Shown: piece after piece, positions 35,608-44,265 of the stretch
How the letters are laid out: every line of letters starts with the position of its first letter
Numbering within the stretch: position 1 is the first letter of the stretch
Source of the DNA: CAZCAC01 sp964496575
GTDB taxonomy: Bacteria > Planctomycetota > UBA1135 > GCA-002686595
Assembly: GCA_964496575.1 (NCBI GenBank)
Contig: CAZCAC010000022.1
Coordinates: 20,612 to 84,611, forward strand
Direction: 5' to 3'
DNA: 64,000 nt
Translations under genes and position numbers: made by a program
Notes under the pieces: generated by a model
Databases searched by the model: none
Told to the model about the DNA's origin: nothing
What the model saw: the letters and a program-made list of their open reading frames with translations, nothing else

Positions 35608-36244
35608 GCCGGAGTCCTGACGGAGGGGGTGGATGTTCGGGAGGTCGAGGTCTTCTGGCCTCCAAGATACTCTCGACTCGCGGCCCCGCGGAGGGCCAAA
35701 GTGACTTCCGCGCACGTGGTTTCTCGCCCGAGCACGCGCGGATACGGTGCGGTCGTCACTGCAAGATCAACGCCCCCGGCCCCCGGCGCGCCCGCTCGCC
35801 ATGTACCGTACCGAGCTCGAGGGATCCAGGCGGGCTGCGCCACGGGCTCGCCCCCCCTGCCCCTCGCGCTGGCCCCTCGAGAGGATGGGTGCTCCAGGCT
35901 GTGTTCGCAAGCAGCGTGGTCGGTAGCGGTGAGCTGATCTGCGTCGGTTCTGTGCGTTCTGTTCCTCATGGGCTGCCCGCTGGGGAAGGAAGAGCCCTTC
36001 CCCAGATCCCATCCCCCCAGAGCGTCACGCACCACGATCCTCTACATCAATAAACCACCTAAACCCAGTGTCCGAAGAACTCAGGAGGGCCACCACGGGC
36101 GTCGTGGGGTAGCAGGAGATGAAGGTCTCTTCCGCCACCACGTCGTCGGCAACGCAGTAGTAGTAGGTCGCGGTCGCCGTGGTTGCGGGCGTCAGCCCGT
36201 GCTACGGCGAGGAGTCCAGGGCTCCCCGCCCCACCTGGCCGGAA
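35608..36244. other. 637-bp intergenic region with two hairpins and no supported gene
   Basis: It holds a perfect 10-bp-arm hairpin (35980-36005, CTGGGGAAGG/CCTTCCCCAG) and a REP-like CGGGC-GTCA-GCCCG hairpin (36186-36199). On the minus strand a start-less open stretch of about 55 codons (roughly 36200-36031) contains TYYYCVADDVVAEETF and might be a decayed gene fragment. The rest shows nothing I can name. Confidence 0.5.
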
Positions 36245-37444
36245 CTACGGATACCAGACGATCTCGTAGCCGTTGGAGGTGTTGGAGCCGTTGATACCCA
36301 TTCCACAGGGCGGGTTGATGGTATCGGCGCACCACCACTGGTAGCGCAGGACGTCTCCGGGCTGGATCGTGTAGCCAAGCTGGGCCGACCGGGCGCTGAT
36401 CACCGTGCCGATCGTGTCGGCGTCCCCGTTGGCGTCGTTGATTCGGACCTTCAGCCGCTTCAGGTTGCCGCCCGCGCAGCGGATGCCGTCGCCGAGGTAG
36501 AAGCCGGCGCCGTCGAGGTCGTTGGCCGCCTGGAAGAACAGGCTCGCGCTGCCGGGCTCACCGCGGGTACCCATGAGGAGCAACGAATCGTTGGAGACGC
36601 TCGCCTCCCCGGAGCCGTAGAGCTTGGCCCCGGAGACGTGGGTCCCGTTCGCGCACCCGGCGCCGTCGGGGTCGCTCCCGTCGTTGTCGTTGGCGCAGGG
36701 GCAGACGTTGCCCGAGCCGCTGGACCCGAAGCAGTACGGCGTTCCGGGGTCGCCGATGAACTTCTCGATGATCACGGCGGTGAGACAACCACGAGCGGAT
36801 CCGGCGCGCACCTCGCCCGTGATGACACAGTTCGGGCCCGAAGCCTCCACGGTCCAGTAATTGCCCTGGACGACACCCGGCTCGATCCTGGTCCAGTACT
36901 CACCGTTGTTCGTGAAGTTGTCGGTGATCTTGCCGTAGCACGCCGCCGTGGTCGAGTAGTCACCGCCGAGCGCCCAGGTCCCGTTGACCGCGTAGTTGGT
37001 CACGTGGGTCGTGAAGTCCGACGCGAACAGGCCGTGGATCCGGTAGTCGGGATAAGGGATGTTGGAGAAGGTGATGATCACCCCGTACCCACCGCCGGTG
37101 TCGTAGTCGTCGAGGTAGCCGTGGGCGAGCTTGTGCTCGTCATCGGCGGTCCCGTCGCCATTCGACCAGGTGTTCGAGCATTGCCACGAAACATCGGCGG
37201 TGGTGGGCGTTCCGGTTCCGTCGATCAGGCCCACGAGCGTCCCGGCCACGAAGTTTCCCGTGGTGGGGCTGGAGTTCTGGTTCCAGAAGGCGCTGTCGGT
37301 CGAGAGCGGACCGATCATCTGGCCGCCGGTGAACGTCTGGTTCGTCGCGTTGTCGACGAAGTTCACCGAGATCGTGTCGGCGAGGCCCTGGCTGGACAAG
37401 CCCAGCAGGGCGGCCACGATTGTTCCTGTCAGCTGTGTCTTCAC
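36245..37444 (-). CDS. Secreted protein with Cys-rich C-terminal domain
   Basis: 399 residues from a GTG with GAGGAG upstream, opening with a signal peptide (TGTIVAALLGLSSQGLAD). The N-terminal 215 residues (SVNFVDNATNQTFTGGQ, VIITFSNIPYPDYRIHGLFA) are an uncharacterised beta-rich domain like those of exported proteins in Planctomycetota. After CLTAVIIEKFIGDPGTPYC comes the shared 150-residue domain: CPCANDNDGSDPDGAGCAN, SGAKLYGSGEASVSNDSLLL, YLGDGIRCAGGNLKRL and a terminal NTSNGYEIVWYP. Function unknown, surface location inferred. Confidence 0.72.
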   Translation of the reverse strand: MKTQLTGTIVAALLGLSSQGLADTISVNFVDNATNQTFTGGQMIGPLSTDSAFWNQNSSPTTGNFVAGTLVGLIDGTGTPTTADVSWQCSNTWSNGDGTADDEHKLAHGYLDDYDTGGGYGVIITFSNIPYPDYRIHGLFASDFTTHVTNYAVNGTWALGGDYSTTAACYGKITDNFTNNGEYWTRIEPGVVQGNYWTVEASGPNCVITGEVRAGSARGCLTAVIIEKFIGDPGTPYCFGSSGSGNVCPCANDNDGSDPDGAGCANGTHVSGAKLYGSGEASVSNDSLLLMGTRGEPGSASLFFQAANDLDGAGFYLGDGIRCAGGNLKRLKVRINDANGDADTIGTVISARSAQLGYTIQPGDVLRYQWWCADTINPPCGMGINGSNTSNGYEIVWYP

Positions 37445-37482
37445 CAGAGCATCTCCTCGATGGTACCTGGCCGGTGGAAGGC

Positions 37483-37531
37483 CCCGTGACGTCGTCACGG
37501 GCCCTGGAAGACGTCGTCACGGGCCCTGGAA
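37483..37531. repeat. Palindrome plus 22-bp tandem duplication upstream of secreted protein gene
   Basis: CCCGTGACG-T-CGTCACGGG (37483-37501) is a perfect 9-bp-arm dyad. The 22-bp unit starting GACGTCGTCACGGGCCCTGG is repeated head to tail (37488-37509, 37510-37531). It lies 39 bp upstream of the GTG of the secreted protein gene, so it could be regulatory. Confidence 0.6.
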
Positions 37532-37700
37532 GCGGCATTCGCAGCATAGCACGGAGCGCTCCGGTCAGGGTGCTTTTTGCGGCCCCCGCGCCCCGCAGCC
37601 GGCCTTTCCAGGACCGGAGCTCGCATCCGTCGCCCGAGCTCTGGACGAGGCTCGAGGTCGATGCGCCACCCCTGTAGCGGACCAAACATTCGACCGGCCC

Positions 37701-40202
37701 TCACGGCCGCACGATCGTGAGCTCGCCCGGCACCAGCCGCAGCGGTTGACGCGAGACCTCCTCGTCCTCCAGGTACAGCACGAGCGTCCGGGCCAGTTCC
37801 GATACCGAGACCACCTCGGAACGATCCTCGACGAGCTCGGCGCGCTCCCTCCTCCAGGCCCGGGTCCCGTGGTGGAACCAGATCTCGACGAGCTCCCCAC
37901 CCTCGTCGAGGATCGAGAAGGAGTCGGCCAACCGCGCGTCGGTGAGCAGGAGGCGCAGGTGGCAGCGCCGGGGGGCGACCAGCTCGAGGTCGGCGACGTC
38001 GGCGTCCGCGAGGATCGGGCAGCGGACCAACAGCACGAGCCCGGTCCCTTCGACGAAGGCGAACGACAGAGCCCGGGAGACGTCGAGAAACTCGAAGCGA
38101 CCTTCCTCGTCGGTTCGCGCCATGGGGCCCTCGATCGGATACGGCTCGCACCCCGGGGGCTCGATGTCGCGCCAGAGGGTGACGGCGGCGTTTCCGACGG
38201 GCTGCCCGTCGGGCTGCACCACTCGCCCCGCGACTCGCGGGTGGCGCCCGGCCGCCGGCAAGTGGATCTCGACGCCCTTCCGGCCGGCGGCGATCGGCTC
38301 CGTGACCATCCACGCCAGGCTGCGCTCCTGGAACACGGACAGGCGGTAGTCGCGAGGCAGGAGACCCTCGAGGAGGAACCGACCGTCCGCGTCGGTCTGG
38401 GCCGAGGGGTACTCGTAGTCGCCGCCCAGGAGCCCCTCCACGGTCGCCTCGACCATGAACCTCGGGCCGAAGTTCTCCTCGTCGAAGGCCATGCCAAATT
38501 GGGTCAGGTCGTCGGTCCACAGCGCGGCGTCCGCCACCGGTTCGCCGTCGGGATCCAGGACGCGGCCCCCGATCGTGAGTGCTTCACCGCCCAGGTAGAG
38601 CTCCAGCGGATCCGGCCAGGCGCGGGGAGTGAGGTTCGAGTCCCCTTCGCGCTCGAGCCGCGCGGGTAGCCGCCCCACCGCCGCAGCCCACAGGATCCCG
38701 CGCTCGCCCGGCTCCCGGACGTGGAGCACGAACCCTCCGTCGGCGCCGCTCGTCGCCGCGGCCGAGTCGAGGGCGACGTGCGCGCCGGCGACGGGTCGGC
38801 CGTCCTCGCCGAGGACCGTGCCGCGCAGGAGCCGCCCTTCCTCTCGCTCGCGGAGGACGATCTCCAGATCCCAGGTCGGCTCGAGCGGCAGCGGGCGCAC
38901 GTCGATGCCATAACCGCTACCGACCAGCGAGGTGACGAGGTGCGCCTCGCGCATCCGCGGAGCGGTGGGCAACGAGAAGCGCCCCACCTCGTCGCAGCTC
39001 GCCGTGAGCTCCACGAAGGCGGAGGCCTCGAGGACCGAATCGAACGTGGAGCGGAAGTCGTCGAGCAGGTCGACCTCGACGACGGCGTCGGGCAGCGGAT
39101 TCCCCGACGCGTTGACGACGACTCCCGCCAGGGGTTGCCGCGGCGCTACGACCAGGACGTGCTCCGCGCCGGCGTAGGAGCTCCACAGCCGGGGCTGGAG
39201 GATCGTCGTATAACGCTCGTCGGCGAGCACGACCCTACCCCTCTGCTCGGCTGCCGGCACCTCGAACGTCCCCCCCGGGCCGCTCTCGACGTCGGTGTCG
39301 GGAATCGTGGGCCCGTCGATCTCCCGCAGGCGAAGCCGAACGCCGGGAATGCCCCGACCCTCGACGTCCAGCACGCGACCGCGCGGCCGACTCTCCACGA
39401 CCGCCGCGGTCCCCTCGCCGCCGTCGGGTCGGTCGGTCGTACCGACGGCCTCGCGGGTGGCCCGCACCTCCACCGGGAGCTCGGTTCCCGCGGGAGGTGA
39501 GTCGAGTCCGGCCACCACGGGCGCGGCCGGAGATTCGGCGGGACTCGCGGCCTTCCAGACGAGGATCGAAGCGACCAGCAGTACGGCGAGCACGGCGCTC
39601 GCCAGGACGATTCCCAGCTTTGTATTCACGATGGCGACTCCCAGCAGGGTGCTTCCGACCGGCCCGCCGGAGGGGCGGGCCAGCGGGACCAGGGCGAGGA
39701 GCCATGCCCGCCGTTCTCCGAAGTCGCGATCGAGGCGCGTCCGCAGCAGCTTCAGGGCCCGGTTCAGCCGCGAGTGCACGGTGCGCACGGGCGTGCCCGT
39801 CCGCCTGGCGATCTCGCGCGGGCGCAGGCCCTCGAAGTAGCGCATCAGGATCGCCGAGCGGTAGGGTTCGTCGAGGCTCCGGACCGCGGAGACGACGCTC
39901 TGGTGCGCGTCGAGGCGCTCGAGCATCCCCTCGTTCGAAGGGACCCCCTCATCGCGCGCCACCGCTCGTTCCCGCGCGACGAGACGCGCTTCACCGCGCC
40001 AGCGCTGCCGGGCGACGTTGCGCATCACGCCCGCGAGCCAGCGCCTCAGCGGCGCCCCTTCGACGACCGGCGGATGCTCGATCGCCGCCACCAGCGTGTC
40101 CTGGACCAGGTCGTCGGCCGCGTGGGGGTCGGCGACGAGGCTCCTCGCGAGGGCGCGGACCCAGGCGGTGTTCTCGAGCAGGGTTTTCAGATCGGGGTGC
40201 AT
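37701..40202 (-). CDS. Second membrane-tethered ECF sigma factor with carboxypeptidase-regulatory-like domains
   Basis: 833 residues from ATG (a GTG eight codons upstream is an alternative). sigma2: ALARSLVADPHAADDLVQDT, VMRNVARQRWRGEAR. sigma4: YRSAILMRYFEGLRPREIARRTG, PVRTVHSRLNRALKLL. A membrane helix (about 195-218, GIVLASAVLAVLLVASILVW) is followed by 600 residues of Ig-like beta-sandwich repeats with the G.V.D..G.P..GA pattern (RVLDVEGRGIPGVRLRL, GTVLGEDGRPVAGAHVAL, GRVVQPDGQPVGNAAVTL). Organisation equals that of the gene at 11990-14812. It is not followed by an anti-sigma gene. Regulated release of the sigma domain by a membrane protease is an attractive but untested idea. Confidence 0.85.
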   Translation of the reverse strand: MHPDLKTLLENTAWVRALARSLVADPHAADDLVQDTLVAAIEHPPVVEGAPLRRWLAGVMRNVARQRWRGEARLVARERAVARDEGVPSNEGMLERLDAHQSVVSAVRSLDEPYRSAILMRYFEGLRPREIARRTGTPVRTVHSRLNRALKLLRTRLDRDFGERRAWLLALVPLARPSGGPVGSTLLGVAIVNTKLGIVLASAVLAVLLVASILVWKAASPAESPAAPVVAGLDSPPAGTELPVEVRATREAVGTTDRPDGGEGTAAVVESRPRGRVLDVEGRGIPGVRLRLREIDGPTIPDTDVESGPGGTFEVPAAEQRGRVVLADERYTTILQPRLWSSYAGAEHVLVVAPRQPLAGVVVNASGNPLPDAVVEVDLLDDFRSTFDSVLEASAFVELTASCDEVGRFSLPTAPRMREAHLVTSLVGSGYGIDVRPLPLEPTWDLEIVLREREEGRLLRGTVLGEDGRPVAGAHVALDSAAATSGADGGFVLHVREPGERGILWAAAVGRLPARLEREGDSNLTPRAWPDPLELYLGGEALTIGGRVLDPDGEPVADAALWTDDLTQFGMAFDEENFGPRFMVEATVEGLLGGDYEYPSAQTDADGRFLLEGLLPRDYRLSVFQERSLAWMVTEPIAAGRKGVEIHLPAAGRHPRVAGRVVQPDGQPVGNAAVTLWRDIEPPGCEPYPIEGPMARTDEEGRFEFLDVSRALSFAFVEGTGLVLLVRCPILADADVADLELVAPRRCHLRLLLTDARLADSFSILDEGGELVEIWFHHGTRAWRRERAELVEDRSEVVSVSELARTLVLYLEDEEVSRQPLRLVPGELTIVRP

Positions 40203-40286
40203 GGCTTCCGGGAGTCTCGTTGCCACCGGTCCCCAGCTTACCGCAGGCTTTTCAGCAATACGTGACCCGGGCTACCTCCTCCGAGA

Positions 40287-40895
40287 CTAGTCGCGCCGTG
40301 CCAGAGCCTCCGCCCGTCGTTTGATGCCGAGCATGCACTTTCGCATCATGATGATGTCACCGACGTCCAGGGCGAGGAGGGGGACGATTGTCGGGCTGAT
40401 CCAGTCGTAGCGGATGCGTACGCGGGTGATCATGCGCGTGCTGGTCTGATCGATCGGGTTCAGTCCCCAGACCCAGGTCGTACTGCCTTCCGGGTCCCAC
40501 CACGTCATCGATCGGTTCGGTTCGACATCCTTCACCCTCAAGCCGAAGCCTCCGGGGCCCATCGGTACGAGATCCCCGACCTCCAGGTGCTGCAGCTCGG
40601 GGATGATGCGTTCCGCACTCGGTCGACCGAGGTTGTCGATCCAGTCATAGCTGTACCAGCCGGCCCGGTCGTATCCGATCTGCACGATCCAGGGCCAGAT
40701 CTCCTCCGGCCGGGCCTCGATGGTGACCGCCCGGGTCGCGTCGAACGTCGGGTCCACGACCACGTCGTCGCCCGGCATCGATCGCTCGACCTCGGCGTCC
40801 GTGGCACCCCAGCGAAGCTGCCGGGGGCGGATCAAGCTCAGGTAGACGATCAGGGCGACGCTGAGTGCGCAGATCAGTGCGATGGCGATCTTCAC
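40287..40895 (-). CDS. SRPBCC (START/Bet v1-like) protein with N-terminal membrane anchor
   Basis: 202 residues from GTG with AGGAGAACGAG upstream. A hydrophobic N-terminus (residues 2-20, IALICALSVALIVYLSL) precedes an SRPBCC fold: ATRAVTIEARPEEIWPWIVQIGYDRAGWYSYDW, then a glycine strand near GPGGFGLRV and TTWVWGLNPIDQTSTRMITRVRI, with the closing amphipathic helix. This family binds hydrophobic ligands in a cavity. Ligand unknown. It is divergent from the ECF/kinase pair. Confidence 0.75.
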   Translation of the reverse strand: MKIAIALICALSVALIVYLSLIRPRQLRWGATDAEVERSMPGDDVVVDPTFDATRAVTIEARPEEIWPWIVQIGYDRAGWYSYDWIDNLGRPSAERIIPELQHLEVGDLVPMGPGGFGLRVKDVEPNRSMTWWDPEGSTTWVWGLNPIDQTSTRMITRVRIRYDWISPTIVPLLALDVGDIIMMRKCMLGIKRRAEALARRD

Positions 40896-41088
40896 CTCGT
40901 TCTCCTGTCCCCGGTGACTCCTGCTGCGGCCTGATACGCTACCACACGACAGGCCGGTACATCCGAGGCGCGAGCACACTTCCTCCAGGATCCACTCGAG
41001 GGACCTCCGAGGGCCGCCGCGGGTCGAGGTGGCTTTCGAGTAGCCGCACGACTCCGTATCCTCGGTGTCCGCCGAGAGGCAATAGACC

Positions 41089-41682
41089 GTGGAGAACGAT
41101 GCCCGCATGTCCCCGGAGGAGCTCGACCGGCTCTTCGCGGAGTGGGAAGGAGGCGACCGCGAGGTTCTCGCCGAGCTCGTGCCGCTGGTCTTCGACGAGC
41201 TCCACGCACTCGCCGCCCGGCACATGCGCCGGGAAGGGCCGGCGCACACCTTCCAGACCAGCGCGCTGGTCAACGAGGCGTACCTGCGGCTGACCGAGCA
41301 GAAGAAGGTGCGCTGGGAGAACCGCGCGCACTTCCTCGCCATCGCCACGCGCCTGATGCGCCGCATCCTGGTCGATCACGCCCGGGCGAAGCGGCGGGAC
41401 AAGCGCGGTGGCGACCGGCGTCCCGTGGAGCTGGACGAGGCGCTGGTGGTCGGTGCCGAACCGGCCACCGACCTCGTCGCGCTCGACGAGGCGCTCGAGG
41501 CCCTGGAGGCGCGCGACCCGCGCAAGGCCCGCGTGGTCGAACTGCGCTTCATCGCCGGACTCGACCTCGAGGAGACCGCGGAGGTGCTGAACGTCTCCCC
41601 CAACACGGTCACTCGCGACTGGAACCTCGCGCGAGCCTGGTTGTACCGGGCGCTGCGCCCCGACGAAACGGACGGAGGATGA
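41089..41682 (+). CDS. ECF sigma factor paired with a Ser/Thr kinase
   Basis: 197 residues from GTG (ATG at 41107 is an alternative with similar support). sigma2: LVPLVFDELHALAARHMRRE, TSALVNEAYLRLTEQKKVRWENRAHFLAIATRLMRRILVDHARAKRR. sigma4: RVVELRFIAGLDLEETAEVLNVSPNTVTRDWNLARAWLYRAL. It is 25 bp upstream of a transmembrane kinase gene on the same strand, the standard ECF-STK arrangement of Planctomycetota and Acidobacteria in which the kinase is thought to control the sigma factor. Confidence 0.93.
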   Translation: MENDARMSPEELDRLFAEWEGGDREVLAELVPLVFDELHALAARHMRREGPAHTFQTSALVNEAYLRLTEQKKVRWENRAHFLAIATRLMRRILVDHARAKRRDKRGGDRRPVELDEALVVGAEPATDLVALDEALEALEARDPRKARVVELRFIAGLDLEETAEVLNVSPNTVTRDWNLARAWLYRALRPDETDGG

Positions 41683-41707
41683 GCGCGATGAGCTCGCGAC
41701 CACGAGG

Positions 41708-44170
41708 ATGACCGACCCCGACTTCCAGCGGATCGAGGAGCTCTTCCACGAGACCGCCGCGCTGCCGGCGGGAGAGCGCGCCGCTCACCTCGACGAGGCC
41801 TGCGCTGGTGACCCCCGGCTGCGCGACGAGGTGGAGACGCTGCTGCGCTCCTCCGACGAGTCGGGAGGGTTCCTGGAGACCCCGGTCGCCCTGGAGGCGA
41901 GTGAGCTGGTGCTCGCCGCCTCGCGCCAGTCCCTCGCCGGCGAGGCCCTGGGTCCCTACCGCATCCTCCACGAGCTCGGTCACGGCGGGATGGGGGAGGT
42001 CTACCTCGCCGAGCGCGCCGACGACCAGTTCCGGATGCGCGTGGCGATCAAGATGATCCGCACCGGCGTTCTGGGCGAGGCCGCGGTGCGGCGCTTCCAC
42101 CGGGAGCGGCAGATCCTCGCGGACCTCGACCACCCCGGGATCACGCGCCTCCTCGACGGCGGCACGAGCGCGAGCGGCCGCCCCTACCTGGTGATGGAGT
42201 ACGTCGAGGGGGTACCGATCGATCGCTGGTGCGACGAGCGCGACCTCTCGCTCGAGCAGCGAGTGCGGTTGTTCCTCGAGGTCACCGCGGCGGTGGAGTA
42301 CGCGCACCGGAAGCTGGTCGTCCACCGCGACATCAAGCACGGCAACATCCTGGTCACCGGGGAAGGCGCGCCGAAGCTGCTCGACTTCGGCATCGCCCGC
42401 ATCCTCGAGGACGACGCGGGAGGCGCCGCGAGCGCGGCGACCGCCGACGGGGCGATGACTCCCGACTACGCCAGCCCCGAGCAGGTGCGCGGGGAGGCGG
42501 TCACCACGGCCACCGACGTCTACTCCCTCGGGGTGCTGCTCTACCGGCTGCTCACCGGGCAGCCGCCGTACGCGCTCGCCGGCAGTAGCGCCGTGGAGCG
42601 TCTCCAGTCGATCTGCGAGGTGGAGCCGGAGCGGCCGAGCGGGGTGGTGCGCGGCGGCGACGCGGGCGCGAAGCGAAGCCGCCGCCTGCGCGGGGACCTC
42701 GATCGGATCGTCCTGACCGCGCTGCGCAAGGAGCCGGAGCGTCGCTACGCCTCGGTCGAGCAGCTTTCCGCCGACCTTCGCCGGCACCTCGCCGGAGAGC
42801 CGATCCACGCGCGCCCCCCCACTCTCGGCTATCGCTCCGCCAGGTTCATCGGGCGACATCGCCTCGCCGTGACCGCGGCGGTGCTCCTCTTCGTCACGCT
42901 ATTCGCGGGGATCGTGGCCACCACCCGGCAGGCGGCGATCGCCCGGCGGGAGCGCGACGAGGCCGTGCGTCAGATGCACCGGGCCCGGCGCGCGGCGGAC
43001 TTCGTCCAGCGGATGCTCTCCGCCGCCGATCCGTACGCTCAGGGGGGGCTCCTCACCGTGCCGGAGGTGCTCGACGAGGCGTCCCTGCGCGCGGGGGTGG
43101 AGCTCTCGAACGACCCCGAGCTCGAGGCCGAGGTGCGCACCACGCTGGGCCTGACCTGGCTGAACCTCGGGAGCTGGGAGGCGAGCGAGCGCGAGCTGCG
43201 GCGAGCGCTGGAGGTGCGCGAAGAGCGACTGGGTCCGGATCACGTCGACGTCGCCCGGAGCCTCCACCACCTGTGCGCGCTGCTGCTGGCCCGAGGTGCT
43301 CCCCCACGCGCCGCCGAGCCGGGCTGCCGGCGAGCGCTCTTGATCGCGAGGAGCGCCGGGGAGGAGCCGCTCGTCGCCGCGATCCTCAACACCCTCGGCG
43401 GAATCCTCGGCGGACAGGGTCTGCTCCCCGAGGCGGAGGCGGCCCACCGGGAGTCGCTCGAGCTCCGGCGCCGCGTGCTCGGGCCGAAGCACCCCGACGT
43501 GGCCGAGAGCTTGAACGACCTCGCCGTCGTGCTGGGGTTGCGCGGCGAGCTCGAGCGCGCCGAGGCCCTGCACGTCGAGGCCCTGGAGATCATCCGCGAA
43601 GCGCTCGGCCCCGAGCACCCGCAGGTGGCCGCGGCGCTGAGCAACCTGGCCACGATCCGGGAGTCGCGTGGGGAGCTCGAGGCGGCGGAGTCGACTTACT
43701 GGCGAGCGCTGGAGCTCCGGCGACGGGTGCTGGGGGACGAGCACCCTGACCTCGCCTGGACGCGGGTCAACCTCGCTTCATTGCTGTACACGAAGGGGGC
43801 GTACGCCGAAGGAGCGGAGCTCGCGGATGAGGTCCTCGCCGGTCGCAGCTCGGTGCTCCCCGACGAGCACCCGACGATCGGCGCGGCGCTGCTGGTGCGA
43901 GGGCGGTGTCTGCTCGAGGTGGGGTGGGAGGAGGAGGCACTGCGGTCGGTCGAGGAGTGCCTGGCCGTGCGCCGGCGGGTGCTGCCGGAGGAGCACTGGC
44001 TGCTCGCCAACACCCGGAGCGTGCTGGGCGAGTGCCTGGCACGGCTGGGACGCCTCGAGGAGGCGGCACCTCTCCTGGAGGAGAGCGCGGCGCACCTCGC
44101 CGCGACGCTGGGGAGCGAGCACGAGCGGGCGGTCGAGGCGGCGGAACGGGTACGACGCTACTCGAACTAG
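41708..44170 (+). CDS. Transmembrane Ser/Thr protein kinase with C-terminal TPR domain
   Basis: 820 residues. A helical N-terminus (1-80; RIEELFHETAALPAGER is typical of this class) precedes the kinase domain (about 82-355) with GHGGMGEVYL, Lys115 (VAIKMI), HRDIKHGN (Asp208, with the usual Pro replaced by His), LDFGIA and TPDYASPEQ. A membrane helix (about 378-400) is followed by an extracytoplasmic TPR array of about eight repeats with the kinesin-light-chain-like pattern ALEIIREALGPEHPQVA and ALELRRRVLGDEHPDLA. Expected role: phosphorylate the co-encoded sigma factor upon signal or protein binding to the TPRs. Confidence 0.93.
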   Translation: MTDPDFQRIEELFHETAALPAGERAAHLDEACAGDPRLRDEVETLLRSSDESGGFLETPVALEASELVLAASRQSLAGEALGPYRILHELGHGGMGEVYLAERADDQFRMRVAIKMIRTGVLGEAAVRRFHRERQILADLDHPGITRLLDGGTSASGRPYLVMEYVEGVPIDRWCDERDLSLEQRVRLFLEVTAAVEYAHRKLVVHRDIKHGNILVTGEGAPKLLDFGIARILEDDAGGAASAATADGAMTPDYASPEQVRGEAVTTATDVYSLGVLLYRLLTGQPPYALAGSSAVERLQSICEVEPERPSGVVRGGDAGAKRSRRLRGDLDRIVLTALRKEPERRYASVEQLSADLRRHLAGEPIHARPPTLGYRSARFIGRHRLAVTAAVLLFVTLFAGIVATTRQAAIARRERDEAVRQMHRARRAADFVQRMLSAADPYAQGGLLTVPEVLDEASLRAGVELSNDPELEAEVRTTLGLTWLNLGSWEASERELRRALEVREERLGPDHVDVARSLHHLCALLLARGAPPRAAEPGCRRALLIARSAGEEPLVAAILNTLGGILGGQGLLPEAEAAHRESLELRRRVLGPKHPDVAESLNDLAVVLGLRGELERAEALHVEALEIIREALGPEHPQVAAALSNLATIRESRGELEAAESTYWRALELRRRVLGDEHPDLAWTRVNLASLLYTKGAYAEGAELADEVLAGRSSVLPDEHPTIGAALLVRGRCLLEVGWEEEALRSVEECLAVRRRVLPEEHWLLANTRSVLGECLARLGRLEEAAPLLEESAAHLAATLGSEHERAVEAAERVRRYSN

Positions 44171-44265
44171 CAGAGGCCCTTTTTTTCGGATTCGATGGTG
44201 ATTCGCCCGGCGGGGCGTCGCGTGAGGCAGGTGCACCGACGACCACGAACCCAACGGAGGATCCG

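Noticed and set aside
33457..35937. 826-codon open frame antisense to the C1A protease gene
   Set aside because: Antisense shadow: the opposite strand has signal peptide, catalytic residues and conserved domain.
44181..44187. T-run after the kinase-TPR gene as an intrinsic terminator
   Set aside because: No convincing GC-rich stem precedes it.
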